Below, piece after piece: positions 1 to 8,594 of a stretch of 64,000 nt of DNA. The DNA is taken from positions 1 through 64,000 of the forward strand of contig CAIQWJ010000027.1 of assembly GCA_903875575.1 (NCBI GenBank). The letters run 5' to 3'. Within the stretch, counting starts at the first letter, position 1, and each line of letters opens with the position of its first letter. The DNA comes from an uncultured Acidobacteriia bacterium (GTDB lineage Bacteria > Acidobacteriota > Terriglobia > Bryobacterales > Bryobacteraceae). Under the pieces are notes generated by a model. The model searched no databases. It worked only from the letters and a program-made list of their open reading frames with translations, and was not told where the DNA came from. The position numbers and the translations under genes are program-made.

Positions 1-145
1 TGGCTATTGGGATATAACCTGATCCAGTGTTCCAGACGGAACCCCACACCATCACCTGCTTACGCTTTCTTCTCTTAAAGACACCCTCCAACCGCGCTCT
101 TCACCCGCAGCCGTTTACCGCGCAGCGGTTTAGTTCACCGGATTT

Positions 146-185
146 CACGCCAAGCCGCAAAGGGGCGCAAAGGACGCCAAGAGGA
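146..185. repeat. Degenerate CGCAAAG-type intergenic repeat
   Basis: Short units of the type gCGCAAAGg/aCGCCAAG are repeated here with variation. Related CGCAGAG/CGCAAAG strings occur at about 365-408, 1340-1380, 15657-15698, 16358-16400, 16739-16779 and 19786-19822. None is part of a convincing gene. The rest of 1-255 holds nothing I can identify. Confidence 0.6.
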
Positions 186-255
186 ACATTTCGATACTGG
201 AATGATAATCTCGACTGAGAAAGACTATGAGGCCAGCTAAGCCACCCGTCCATCC

Positions 256-351
256 ACCGGCGATACCGCGCTGCGCCTCGGTCGTTATTTCTCCAACACC
301 GCTGAGCTGTGGATGAATCTGCAGCGCAATTACGATCTGCGGTTGGGGTAG
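256..351 (+). pseudogene. HigA-type antitoxin, 3'-terminal remnant
   Basis: The last 31 codons before a TAG read TGDTALRLGRYF followed by SNTAELWMNLQRNYDLR. This matches the C-terminal signature of HigA/VapI addiction-module antidotes (TALRLxRYF..AxFWMNLQxxYDLR). No start codon or helix-turn-helix part lies upstream in frame. The preceding DNA carries a degenerate repeat, so the gene appears truncated at its 5' side. It is presumably non-functional. Confidence 0.55.
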
Positions 352-364
352 CGTGCCCGGACTT

Positions 365-408
365 TCACACAGAGGCCACAGAGGGTTCACAGAGAGCACA
401 GAGACTCA
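365..408. repeat. Degenerate CACAGAG tandem repeat
   Basis: The string CACAGAG/ACAGAG recurs about five times with different one- to five-base spacers, just after the HigA remnant. It is a variant of the same dispersed repeat family seen at 146-185 and elsewhere. Confidence 0.55.
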
Positions 409-457
409 CTGTTTGGGGGCTAACGGGTGATACGCTTGGAGCCGAAGGGGTGCTGCT

Positions 458-619
458 ATGAGAGATCCAGCTATTGTTGAGGAAGAATTGATTGAGATTT
501 CGTCTATCGCGGATGACCTGACGAAGTTCGAACAGATTGTGGCGTGGTGCACGACGCATCCCGATGAAGTGCCGTTTGCGATGAAGATCCTGATGGGCGG
601 CGGGAGTAGGCAGCCTTAG
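458..619 (+). CDS. Small hypothetical protein (53 aa)
   Basis: An ATG at 458 follows a purine-rich AAGGGG eight to ten bases upstream. The 53-residue product is acidic in its N-terminal half (MRDPAIVEEELIEI...) and ends GGGSRQP. It lies directly upstream of the MntA-like gene, but with a 36-bp gap and no obvious coupling. I recognise no family. It could be a real small gene or a chance reading frame; composition and ribosome-binding site favour real only modestly. Confidence 0.35.
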   Translation: MRDPAIVEEELIEISSIADDLTKFEQIVAWCTTHPDEVPFAMKILMGGGSRQP

Positions 620-655
620 GCTGGGTTAGCCTGCGGTGTGAAATACTCAAGCTAT

Positions 656-961
656 ATGCCCGGCGCAGTCCTCGCAATGCCGCGAAACGAAGTCGAACAG
701 TTCTGCCAGCGGAACCACATCCGCAGGCTCTCCCTGTTTGGCTCTATCCTGACGCCGCGCTTCAGGCCAGAAAGCGATATCGACGTACTGGTCGAATTCG
801 AACCGGAAAGCGCTCCCACCCTGTTCGATGTTGTCGCTATGGAACAGGAACTTGGCGAAAAGCTCGGACGCAAGGTGGACCTCCGTACTCCTGGCGACCT
901 GAGTCGCTACTTTCGTGATGAGGTCGTAGCTGCTGCGGCTCTTCAATATGAGCGGGAATGA
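656..961 (+). CDS. MntA-like nucleotidyltransferase antitoxin
   Basis: Minimal nucleotidyltransferase of about 100 residues. The catalytic signature GS-x10-D-x-D is intact: GSILTPRF followed by RPESDIDV. In the MntA/HepT family this enzyme adds AMP to the partner HEPN toxin and neutralises it. The stop codon overlaps the start of the HepT-like gene by 14 bases, the usual coupling for this pair. The start is uncertain: GTG 638, ATG 656 and ATG 677 are in frame and none has a good ribosome-binding site; family alignment from memory favours 656 or 677. Confidence 0.85.
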   Translation: MPGAVLAMPRNEVEQFCQRNHIRRLSLFGSILTPRFRPESDIDVLVEFEPESAPTLFDVVAMEQELGEKLGRKVDLRTPGDLSRYFRDEVVAAAALQYERE

Positions 962-1295
962 CCGCATTCGGCTCCGCCACATGCTGGATGCTGTGTGCGA
1001 GGCACTGTCGTTTACGGAGGGACGGACAGTCGACGATCTCAGCCTCGACCGCATGTTCTTCCTCGCACTGGTCAAGGAAATCGAGATCATCGGCGAGGCG
1101 GCGGGCCGCATTTCTGATGACACACGAAAGAGCCTTCCTGGAATCCCATGGCCCAAGGTGGTCGGAATCAGGAACAGGCTGATCCACGCTTATGCCGAAG
1201 TCGACCTGTCGATCGTCTGGTCTACTGTGACACTCGCTCTCCCCGAATTGCGGCGGGAATTGGAAAGCGCGCTGGAATCTAAATCAACGGACTGA
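948..1295 (+). CDS. HepT-like HEPN toxin (DUF86)
   Basis: Protein of 115 aa with the HEPN RNase motif R-x4-6-H-x-Y seen as RNRLIHAY near residue 76, preceded by the typical GIPWPKVVGI segment. HepT-type toxins cleave RNA or tRNA when not AMPylated by the partner nucleotidyltransferase. It follows the MntA-like gene with a 14-base overlap. All motif residues are present, so the module looks intact. Confidence 0.88.
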   Translation: MSGNDRIRLRHMLDAVCEALSFTEGRTVDDLSLDRMFFLALVKEIEIIGEAAGRISDDTRKSLPGIPWPKVVGIRNRLIHAYAEVDLSIVWSTVTLALPELRRELESALESKSTD

Positions 1296-1339
1296 TTGTG
1301 TGTTGTTGCAACAGCTGGAGATTTGGGTGCACAAACTTA

Positions 1340-1380
1340 CACGCAAAGGCGCAAAGACGCAAAGAGCGCCAAGAAGTTCA
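1340..1380. repeat. Degenerate CGCAAAG repeat
   Basis: Reads as successive CGCAAAG units followed by GCGCCAAG. It directly abuts the 5' end of the truncated PepSY gene, suggesting the repeat marks or caused the break. Confidence 0.55.
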
Positions 1381-1386
1381 CGGTGC

Positions 1387-1920
1387 GGTTGGGTTCTATT
1401 CCTCGCTTATTCTTGTCATCTTCTCGGTGACGTCGGTGATCATGATCTATTCGGGTCCTGCGATCGGCGTGCTGGCGCGGATCACCCACACTCCGGCGAT
1501 GCCGTCCGTTTCGGGTTTGGCACTTCGGTGGCTTTGCCGCGGGGTGCCCGGCGTCTGGATCTGGACGAAGCGATGCGCGCGGCGATGCAGGTTCGGCCGG
1601 CGGATGCGCGTTTCACGGCGGTGGGTCGGGTGAATAACGGGGATGTTTACTTTTTCTATCAGGCGGTGGGCGGGGACAGGGAGGTGGAGGGCCGTGTTCG
1701 CGTGGAGCCTGGGACTGGCAGGGTGGAACGGAAGGAGGTTCCGCGGAGTTTCACGTTTGCGGAGAGGGTTGTGCGGGTCCGGGTGCGCGATGTTCACACC
1801 GGGGATTTTCTTGGGGCACCTACGCGCTGGATTGCTGGGTTTTTTAGCTTTATGCTGGCGGTGCTGTCGGTAACGGGTTCGTTGGTGTGGTGGGGGCGGT
1901 GGTGGTGGGGACGGAGGTAG
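1387..1920 (+). pseudogene. PepSY-associated transmembrane protein, truncated and frameshifted
   Basis: Two reading frames joined together resemble the PepSY_TM family of membrane proteins, often linked to siderophore or iron uptake. The first frame gives FYSSLILVIFSVTSVIMIYSGP (1400s) and ITHTPAMPSVSG. After about 1520-1540 the homology continues one frame over with ALPRGARRLDLDEAM, a PepSY-like beta region and a final helix GAPTRWIAGFFSFMLAV. The N-terminal helices are missing; a degenerate repeat lies immediately upstream. It is interpreted as a pseudogene; the second frame ends in W/R-rich WWGRWWWGRR. Confidence 0.55.
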
Positions 1921-2016
1921 TAGGCTATTTGGGTGTGCTGTGGGCGAGCCTTGGAGACTTAGCATCGACGTTCCGTTAAGTGGCGTTCCGGAAGCGCCAG
2001 CGGCCCCATTCTCCGG

Positions 2017-2289
2017 GTGGCGCGTGTAAAAAACGCATATACTAAGGAAATGCCCGATGCCATTTTCACCGACGCTGGCCTGTCCGCCTTGCGGGATCTC
2101 CTCATTCGTCTGGAATGGACGGAATCGGATGCGTGGATTCGGGTCAGTGAGTTGTCCGAATTATTTCCGGAAACTCTCGCGCAGGATACCCCGACGTTTT
2201 CGTCGATGCCTGCGTCTGAGGCGGCCCACCTAGTCGCCGAACTGCAACGAATCTTATCCGAAGAGAATGTGGCAGTCGAGACCACATAA
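2017..2289 (+). CDS. Small hypothetical protein upstream of SbcD-like gene
   Basis: Product of up to 90 aa starting at GTG 2017, or 79 aa from ATG 2050, which has AAGGA just upstream. It is acidic and largely helical by composition, with no motif I recognise. It ends two bases before the ATG of the metallophosphoesterase gene, so the three genes 2017-6184 probably form one transcript. That tight arrangement is the only hint to a role, perhaps an accessory or regulatory subunit of the nuclease complex. Confidence 0.6.
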   Translation: MARVKNAYTKEMPDAIFTDAGLSALRDLLIRLEWTESDAWIRVSELSELFPETLAQDTPTFSSMPASEAAHLVAELQRILSEENVAVETT

Positions 2290-2291
2290 GA

Positions 2292-3458
2292 ATGCGACTG
2301 ATCCATTCGTCCGATCTTCAGATTGGCAAAGTCTTTACTTACTTCGAACCTTCGGTGGCGGCGTTGCTTCAGGATGCCCGGCAAGCCGTGATTCGCACGC
2401 TCGGCGAACTGGCACTTCAACACGGTGCCTCCGCCGTCCTCTTAGCGGGGGATATTTACGACAAACAGCAGCTCTCGCAGCAAACGCTGGCAAAGCCGAT
2501 TGAGGCGATGCGCCAGTTCCCCAGGGTCCATTGGCACCTTTTGCCTGGCAACCACGACCATTGGCGTGAGAAGGGACTGTGGGACCGGCTTTCGCGGGCC
2601 AACATGCCGCCAAACGTACATCTTCACGTCGAATCGGGTGCCGTTCAGATTATGGATGACGACGGTACGCCCGTATATCTTCTGCCTGCGCCTCTCTCTC
2701 ACATCGCGAACGTGGACGATCTCACCAGCTATATGGACAGTGCAGCCACGCCCAACGGCGCCATTCGCATAGGTCTGGCCCACGGTTCCATTCAGGGCTT
2801 CGGCTCCGATGGCGACGCATCGAATTACATCCTGCCGACGCGGGCCGAATCTGCCGGACTGGCCTATCTGGCGCTGGGCGATTGGCATCGACAGATGCGA
2901 GTCAGTGACAGGGTCTGGTACTCAGGGACGCCGGAGCCGGATTTTTTCAAGCGCCCCGCCGATGCCACCGGAACTCGCTGCAATGGCGGACTCGCCCTCC
3001 TTGTAGATGTTGATGACCCGCGCGCTGTGCCTCGGGTCACTCCCCTTGATGTGGGTCGCTATCGCTGGCACCAGCTAGTCAGAACTTTGACCGATGACTC
3101 CCAGATCGCGTTGCTGGAAGCGGATCTTCGTGCTCTGGAAACGGATCTCAGCAGAATCGTGCTCGACCTTCAGGTATCGGGTACCCTCTCGCTCGCCGGC
3201 CGCAGGCAATTTGAGGAAACCATCATCCATGGCGTGGGCTCTGCGTTCTGCGGCATCCGATTCGAAGACAGCGGCCTCGTTCTAGAACCAAGCGAGGCGG
3301 ATCTCGACAGTATTGATCGCGCGGGCTTCGTCCGGGTGGCAGCCGACAGGCTGAAGGAAATAGCTGACGACCATAGCGATCCGGCCCAGGCGCGGATTGC
3401 GGCGTTGGCGCTCCGGCGACTCTACGTGGAGCATCTGCGCCAGGCGGGTGTTGCATGA
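2292..3458 (+). CDS. SbcD/YhaO-like metallophosphoesterase (DNA exonuclease subunit)
   Basis: Protein of 388 aa with the calcineurin-like phosphoesterase motifs in order: SSDLQIG (residues 6-12), LLAGDIYD (about 52-59), LLPGNHDHW (about 82-90), LAHGS (about 163) and GDWH (about 196). These are the metal ligands of Mre11/SbcD/YhaO nucleases. The start of motif I is SDLQ rather than the commoner SDWH. The stop overlaps the start of the SbcC-like ATPase by four bases (ATGA), as expected for a two-subunit nuclease that processes DNA ends or hairpins. Whether its role is repair or phage defence is not shown by sequence. Confidence 0.85.
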   Translation: MRLIHSSDLQIGKVFTYFEPSVAALLQDARQAVIRTLGELALQHGASAVLLAGDIYDKQQLSQQTLAKPIEAMRQFPRVHWHLLPGNHDHWREKGLWDRLSRANMPPNVHLHVESGAVQIMDDDGTPVYLLPAPLSHIANVDDLTSYMDSAATPNGAIRIGLAHGSIQGFGSDGDASNYILPTRAESAGLAYLALGDWHRQMRVSDRVWYSGTPEPDFFKRPADATGTRCNGGLALLVDVDDPRAVPRVTPLDVGRYRWHQLVRTLTDDSQIALLEADLRALETDLSRIVLDLQVSGTLSLAGRRQFEETIIHGVGSAFCGIRFEDSGLVLEPSEADLDSIDRAGFVRVAADRLKEIADDHSDPAQARIAALALRRLYVEHLRQAGVA

Positions 3459-6184
3459 AGCTGCGTTCCGTTTACCTGACGAATTTCAGGAAATTTGTCG
3501 GCACTTACGGCGTTGAGGGGATCGGCGACGGTGTCAACCTCCTCGTGGGCCAGAACGAACTCGGTAAATCGACCCTCCTCGAAGCCATTAATGCCGTGAT
3601 CTTCGAGAAGGCGAAATCGCAAACCGAACTGGTGAAAAGCTTTCGGCATTTCGTAAACGGCACGGTGCCAGAGGTCAAGCTGACCTTCGACCTTGACGGT
3701 AATACCTGGACAATCCATAAGCGCTTTGCCCTGCAATCGGGGAAGGCGGTACTGACGTCTTCTGATGGCCGCCGATTCGAGGATGAGGCCGCGGAACTGG
3801 AGCTCCAGCGACTCCTCGGCCTCGGAAGCCGCCGTGGCGGGAGCGAACCCGGCATCTGGGGAACACTCTGGGTTCGCCAGCGCCTCTCATTTGGCGAGCC
3901 AGGCCTCAGCGATGCGGGGCGGCAGACACTGCGGGGCTGCATCGAGGAGCAGGTAGGCGTAGTGACAGGCGGCGAGAGGGGTAGGAAGATCCCGCTCGCG
4001 GTCGATCAGGCACTCGGTGAACTGGTGAGCACTCGCGGGCCGCGCGGCGGCTATAAGGAAGCAAAAGACCGGCTCGCTGAGGTGATAACGCAGTCTGAGC
4101 AACTGGCACAAAAGAAGGCGGGTATCTTTCGCCATATGGATAATCTCTCGACTCGGCGCCGCGAGCGGCGCGAAGTCGAAGCCGACTGGGACGAAGCCGC
4201 ATACCGGGCCGACCTCCAGGAAGCGAGGGATGGGCACACTGCTGCAGCCACCAGGGCCGCCAACCTCGCTGCTGCGCGGAGCGCTGCGCATCTCGCGCTA
4301 GAGCGGGCAACGGCGGACCGCGATGCCGTCGCGGGACGGCAGAAGTTGGCGGCGGAAGTTAAGCCAATAGAGGTGGAGATCGCCGGGCTTGTCGAACAAC
4401 TAAACGGGACGCTGGCAGACCACAAAGCCGCCGTTGCGCTCGTAGAGGCTGGTAGTAACCAAATTGCCCGGTTGCGGGATTCTGTCCGTGCCAACGGTGA
4501 GCAGGGCCGTCGGCTGGAGCGTGTTCGTGCGGCCATTTCTCTTTCCCAAGAAATTGCCAGACATGAGGCCACATTGGCGAAGGCGGTCGACCTCCAGGCT
4601 CAGTCGGGACGCATCTCCACGCTTCTTGGCGAAGTGGTTGCCACCGAGGAAGCCGTTACGCGCATTGAGGTGGCGGAGACCGAGCTTTCCGGTGCCAACG
4701 CTGCTTTGAACGCGGTTGCTACGACCGTGTCCCTGACCATCGAGCCGGCTGCTTTAGGCCTCGTTCGGCTCGACGGCGCGCCCCTGGATTTGCCCACCAT
4801 GTGCCGTGCCGTCTTATCCAGGACGACCGTGGGAATCGAAGGCATCGGGTCAATCTCAATTGAGCCGCAGATCCGGGGACGCGACGTGATCGCCGAGCGG
4901 CTCCGAAGCGCGGAAGGCGAGTTGCGGGCGGCTCTTCAGGCCGCCGGAGCGGACACACTACGGGCTGCGCGTTTCGCGCTCGCGCAGAAGCGCGAACTGC
5001 AGGCTCAACTGATGGCAATTCAGCGTGAGATTGTCGGCCTGGCGCCGAAAGATGCAGCCAATAAACTGGCTGCCGGCCTTGATTCCCGGCAGACTCGCGT
5101 CATGGAACTGCGCGGCCGACTGAAGGCCGAATTGGAGGTGCTCGGTAGTGCCACGTTTCCCACGGCGGAGGACGTCGCGCTGGAGATTGCGGAGACTCAT
5201 CAGGAGGCTGAACGCCTCTCCATCGAAATTGGTTTGGCAGAGGCCGCGCTCGAAGGTCCGCGAACTGCGCTGGTTCAGGCAACGGCCACGCTTCAGTCTC
5301 TGCAGCAGCGCCTCGCGGGTCGCCGGGGAACTCTGGAAGAGAAGCAGGCTTCGCTGGCAGCGGGCAGGGCGGAAGTCGGCGACGAAGAGCTTTCGGCCCG
5401 TGCGGACGAACTGGCACTGGCAGCAGCTACACACGCGCAGTTGCTGCGGGAATTAGAGGCAGGGCAGGGTGAGACGGTCGCGGTCATTGAGATACGCATC
5501 AAGCGTCTGGAGACGGCGGGCAGGAATCATCATGAAGCGCTCGTGCAGCTAAACAACGAGATAACACGCTTGACTGCGCTGATTGAGGCCAACGAGGGGA
5601 TGGGCATTGACGAGGCCTTTGATGTTTCGCTGGCCGAGCAATCGAGACTTGAGGCGGTCGCCCGGCGATACGAGGAAGAGGTGGCCGTTCTTCAACTGCT
5701 CCAGAAGGCACTGCGCGATGCCGAGCGGGAAGCCAAGGCACTTTACCTTGCCCCCGTCGCGAGCCGCGTCGCGCCCTATCTCAGGATGCTTCTGCCGGGT
5801 ACGGACCTGGTGCTGGATGAAAATCTGAGTATCAGCGCCATTGAGCGAAATGGAAGTGCTGAAGCTTTCGGAAGCCTGAGCGATGGAACACAGGAACAGC
5901 TTGCGGTGCTCACACGCCTTGCCTTCGCGGAATTGCTGATGGCGCAGGGTCACCCGGCGACAGTCATTCTTGATGACGCACTGGCGTTCAGCGACGATGT
6001 GCGAATCGAGCGGATGTTTGATATCTTGATGCACGCAGGGGAGCAGTTGCAGGTGCTCGTTCTTACGTGTCGAAAACGGCTTTTTGGTCGGCTGGGCGCG
6101 CGGGAACTAAGTCTACAGGAACTTACGAATCCGACGGCGGATACCCGAGGCACAGAACGAACGCGGTCGGCGGGGGGCGGTTAG
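3455..6184 (+). CDS. SbcC/YhaN-like coiled-coil ATPase
   Basis: Protein of 909 aa with an SMC/Rad50 layout. The Walker A is GQNELGKST at residues 32-40. A long alanine/glutamate-rich coiled-coil middle (about 200-750) follows. The C-terminal ATPase half has the signature LSDGTQEQLAVLTRLAF and Walker B ATVILDDALAFSDD. It lacks an obvious CxxC zinc hook at the centre. It overlaps the SbcD-like gene and should act with it as the ATP-driven subunit. At 909 aa it is nearer in size to YhaN-type than to E. coli SbcC. Its neighbours are defence genes. Confidence 0.83.
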   Translation: MKLRSVYLTNFRKFVGTYGVEGIGDGVNLLVGQNELGKSTLLEAINAVIFEKAKSQTELVKSFRHFVNGTVPEVKLTFDLDGNTWTIHKRFALQSGKAVLTSSDGRRFEDEAAELELQRLLGLGSRRGGSEPGIWGTLWVRQRLSFGEPGLSDAGRQTLRGCIEEQVGVVTGGERGRKIPLAVDQALGELVSTRGPRGGYKEAKDRLAEVITQSEQLAQKKAGIFRHMDNLSTRRRERREVEADWDEAAYRADLQEARDGHTAAATRAANLAAARSAAHLALERATADRDAVAGRQKLAAEVKPIEVEIAGLVEQLNGTLADHKAAVALVEAGSNQIARLRDSVRANGEQGRRLERVRAAISLSQEIARHEATLAKAVDLQAQSGRISTLLGEVVATEEAVTRIEVAETELSGANAALNAVATTVSLTIEPAALGLVRLDGAPLDLPTMCRAVLSRTTVGIEGIGSISIEPQIRGRDVIAERLRSAEGELRAALQAAGADTLRAARFALAQKRELQAQLMAIQREIVGLAPKDAANKLAAGLDSRQTRVMELRGRLKAELEVLGSATFPTAEDVALEIAETHQEAERLSIEIGLAEAALEGPRTALVQATATLQSLQQRLAGRRGTLEEKQASLAAGRAEVGDEELSARADELALAAATHAQLLRELEAGQGETVAVIEIRIKRLETAGRNHHEALVQLNNEITRLTALIEANEGMGIDEAFDVSLAEQSRLEAVARRYEEEVAVLQLLQKALRDAEREAKALYLAPVASRVAPYLRMLLPGTDLVLDENLSISAIERNGSAEAFGSLSDGTQEQLAVLTRLAFAELLMAQGHPATVILDDALAFSDDVRIERMFDILMHAGEQLQVLVLTCRKRLFGRLGARELSLQELTNPTADTRGTERTRSAGGG

Positions 6185-6268
6185 ACTAGTGGGCAGGCAG
6201 ACAAGAGTATCTGATCGGAGCGGTGCTCCAGATTGTGGCTGTGCTAGAACCCTGAAATGGTGTTTCGG

Positions 6269-8266
6269 TCACGCAGTAAGCGCGCGACCCGGGGTGACCG
6301 CGATTGCGGGCAAGGTTGCGGTGTTAAGCATGTATTCGCAAAGGCGCTCAAGGTGCACGGGTCGCTTACCGGCGTCCCATGCCTTTGACAGTGAGAGCGC
6401 GATCTGGATCGTATTCTTTTGGAGACCTCCCGGCTGCCCCAGTTCTCGAAGTGCCTCGTTCTTGAATCTGGACCAATCCGGTTCGCCGATATCTTCTTCG
6501 ACGATGCCCCCTATTTCTGAGTGCCACATCACTACGCGTTCCGTAAAAAGTGACTCTGTCGGAAATGGCTCCGCCTGTGGTATTCCGCAAAGCTTCAGAA
6601 TTGCTGTGTTGTCGCGCAGATGTAGCGTGCGGCGCTGAGTTTGCGTGCCGGTAGCATCGGCAACTGGGTCTATGACCCCATACTTACTGGCGTCGGAATC
6701 GAAGACGACGAAAGTCCGAATTCCCATTGCATTGGCCACCGCCAGAGGTTGAATGATCTGGTCCTTGCCGTTGGCCGCCACCATGTGGCAGCCGAGACGT
6801 CGATATTCATTCCAACGACCGGATAAGTGAAGGTATGCCGTGATATACGCGATGTCTTCTAGCCCCTCTACCAGTATTAGTCGCTGAGTGAAGAACATCT
6901 CGTTGAGATTCGACTGAAGAGTTTGGTGGAGTTTTGCACGGAGACCCTGCGGCTTGACTGGTGTCTCGCCCGCGGCTGCCGCTACTGCGGTGGCGACCGC
7001 GTCAAAGCTGGTCCATGTGACAAGACTTTCCTTCGTGGTCTGGTCCTTCCGTACCAATCGAACATCTTCGAACGCGGCACCACTGACGAACACGGGGCTA
7101 TGAGTGGAAACCACGACTTGGGCATCGACGGTGCTGAGCGACTGGAACACATCGAATAAATGTCGTGCTTGAGGGGGGTGCTGGTAGAGTTCTGGCTCCT
7201 CGCAGCCCAGCAGTAGTCGCGGCCCCGTGCCGGTCCCGCTAGATGCCAACTCTTGCAGTAGCGCGAGAAGGTATGATCGCTGGAGCCCATGGCCTAGTCG
7301 GCAGAGCTGGCCTTCGAAACGATCCTCGCCTGCGATTATTTGCGCCGTCGGCTCCTGAATCGTGACCGCTTTTTCCGGATCCTGCCACCATTCTAAGCGG
7401 ACCCTCGCGTCGGGGTGCGCCCACTCCGTTAGTCGATTCTGAAGGGAACTGGTGATGCCATCGAGGACGTTTTGGCTGTCGCGAAGTAGTCCCTGGTAAT
7501 CATCGTGTGCCCGGCGGCGGATAGTCTCGACTTGGTCCGCAAATTGCATCTTTGCGTTTACCGTGCGAGCGAGAAGGCGTCCGAGGGCGGTGTTGCGGGC
7601 ATCGCTCTGTTCAGAACTGGCATCCTTCACAGCCGGGACGTAGACCCACTGAATATACTTGGCCAGCCGATTGGCCCCTTTCGAAAAACCATAAAATTCA
7701 TCGCTGCTTCGATGTGGAGAGAGCCTTTGAGGGTGGGCCGCTTCGAAGTCTCGCAACGCCTTGGCCATTGCGTCCTTTGTCGTCTCTTTTGGCAATTCCG
7801 GGAACGATTCTCTTATTCTTCCGAACATGTCTTTCAGTTCCGGCACCTTAGCGTTGTCGCCGTAAGCCTTGAAGAATTCACTGAACTCCGGCATCACCAT
7901 GCGGATGCCGTAGTGTTTTACCTCGGCGCGGCGACTTCCGAGGTCGAACGCTGCTTCGGCCGTTATAATGAGCTTGCCGTCTCGATAGTAAGCGCTGAAG
8001 TCGGCCTGCGCTTCCGGGCTCAGCTTCGAAAACGTGAGCGTGACGTTGATCGGGTCCTTAATATCCTTCTGGTGGAAGTCCTCTTCGACTAGGCGCGAGA
8101 AGTCCCCGCCGCCTTGCTGCACTTCCCGAAAAAAAACGTTTAGCGCACAGAGGACGGTCGATTTGCCGGCACCATTAGCGCCGACCAAGGAAGTATAGGC
8201 ATTCAGCAACACCGTAACATCGCGGCAGGAGCGAAGATTCTTTATTTGAATTTGGTCGAGTATCAC
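6269..8266 (-). CDS. OLD-family ATP-dependent nuclease
   Basis: Protein of 665 aa with an N-terminal ABC-type ATPase (Walker A GANGAGKST at 29-37; later EEPELYQHPPQ and VVVSTHSP) and a C-terminal TOPRIM domain (LILVEGLEDIAYI, then VVFDSD). This is the plan of the OLD (overcoming lysogenization defect) endonucleases. There is no UvrD-like helicase beside it, so it is not a Gabija pair; it appears to be a solitary OLD protein. It is transcribed away from the retron, convergent with the SbcC-like gene. The ATG at 8266 gives the expected IKNLRS...N-terminus. Confidence 0.85.
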   Translation of the reverse strand: MILDQIQIKNLRSCRDVTVLLNAYTSLVGANGAGKSTVLCALNVFFREVQQGGGDFSRLVEEDFHQKDIKDPINVTLTFSKLSPEAQADFSAYYRDGKLIITAEAAFDLGSRRAEVKHYGIRMVMPEFSEFFKAYGDNAKVPELKDMFGRIRESFPELPKETTKDAMAKALRDFEAAHPQRLSPHRSSDEFYGFSKGANRLAKYIQWVYVPAVKDASSEQSDARNTALGRLLARTVNAKMQFADQVETIRRRAHDDYQGLLRDSQNVLDGITSSLQNRLTEWAHPDARVRLEWWQDPEKAVTIQEPTAQIIAGEDRFEGQLCRLGHGLQRSYLLALLQELASSGTGTGPRLLLGCEEPELYQHPPQARHLFDVFQSLSTVDAQVVVSTHSPVFVSGAAFEDVRLVRKDQTTKESLVTWTSFDAVATAVAAAAGETPVKPQGLRAKLHQTLQSNLNEMFFTQRLILVEGLEDIAYITAYLHLSGRWNEYRRLGCHMVAANGKDQIIQPLAVANAMGIRTFVVFDSDASKYGVIDPVADATGTQTQRRTLHLRDNTAILKLCGIPQAEPFPTESLFTERVVMWHSEIGGIVEEDIGEPDWSRFKNEALRELGQPGGLQKNTIQIALSLSKAWDAGKRPVHLERLCEYMLNTATLPAIAVTPGRALTA

Positions 8267-8559
8267 GGCTGCGCCTCCCTACGAGTTCACAAGTGCACTT
8301 TCAGACTACCAGAATAGTATTATCGCTCAGATCCGGCGGTTTACGCTCTTGGGCTGCCAATTCCGAGCTAAATATTGATTTCCGCGTACTTTGTGGTGTT
8401 GCTCCGGTTAGGTCCCAGACTTTAGCCGTAAAGTCACACTGAGCAAACTCACGCCGTAACTTCATGCCACAGGTTTTTGCCACAGGTTTAGACACCGCAA
8501 CAGGTTCACGCAACTTCACCCAACATCACGTAACCGATTTAGACGTAACAGGTTTAGAC
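8267..8559. other. Intergenic region between OLD gene and retron
   Basis: About 290 bases with no convincing gene. Between 8465 and 8558 the string ACAGGTTT or GGTTTAGAC recurs several times (for example near 8467, 8481, 8500 and 8548), forming irregular direct repeats immediately upstream of the retron promoter. They could be operator-like sites or a decayed repeat. A possible minus-strand frame at 8301-8519 has no recognisable features. Confidence 0.35.
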
Positions 8560-8588
8560 TTGACCCGCGGACATTATTGGAGTATTGT
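8560..8588 (+). promoter_or_regulatory. Candidate sigma-70 promoter of the retron
   Basis: A -35 box TTGACC (8560-8565) and a -10 box TATTGT (8583-8588) are separated by exactly 17 bases. Initiation six to seven bases after the -10 would fall at about 8595, which is the first base of the retron a1 arm. That coincidence supports both the promoter and the RNA boundary. Confidence 0.6.
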
Positions 8589-8594
8589 TGAAGT

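Noticed and set aside
6189-6638. 149-codon plus-strand frame after the SbcC-like gene
   Set aside because: Mostly antisense to the end of the OLD gene; no features of its own.
6269-8266. Gabija (GajA) assignment for the OLD protein
   Set aside because: No adjacent UvrD/PcrA-like GajB gene is present on either side.
8301-8519. 72-codon minus-strand frame between the OLD gene and the retron
   Set aside because: No recognisable motif, overlaps the ACAGGTTT repeats and lacks a ribosome-binding site. It is kept only as part of the intergenic description.
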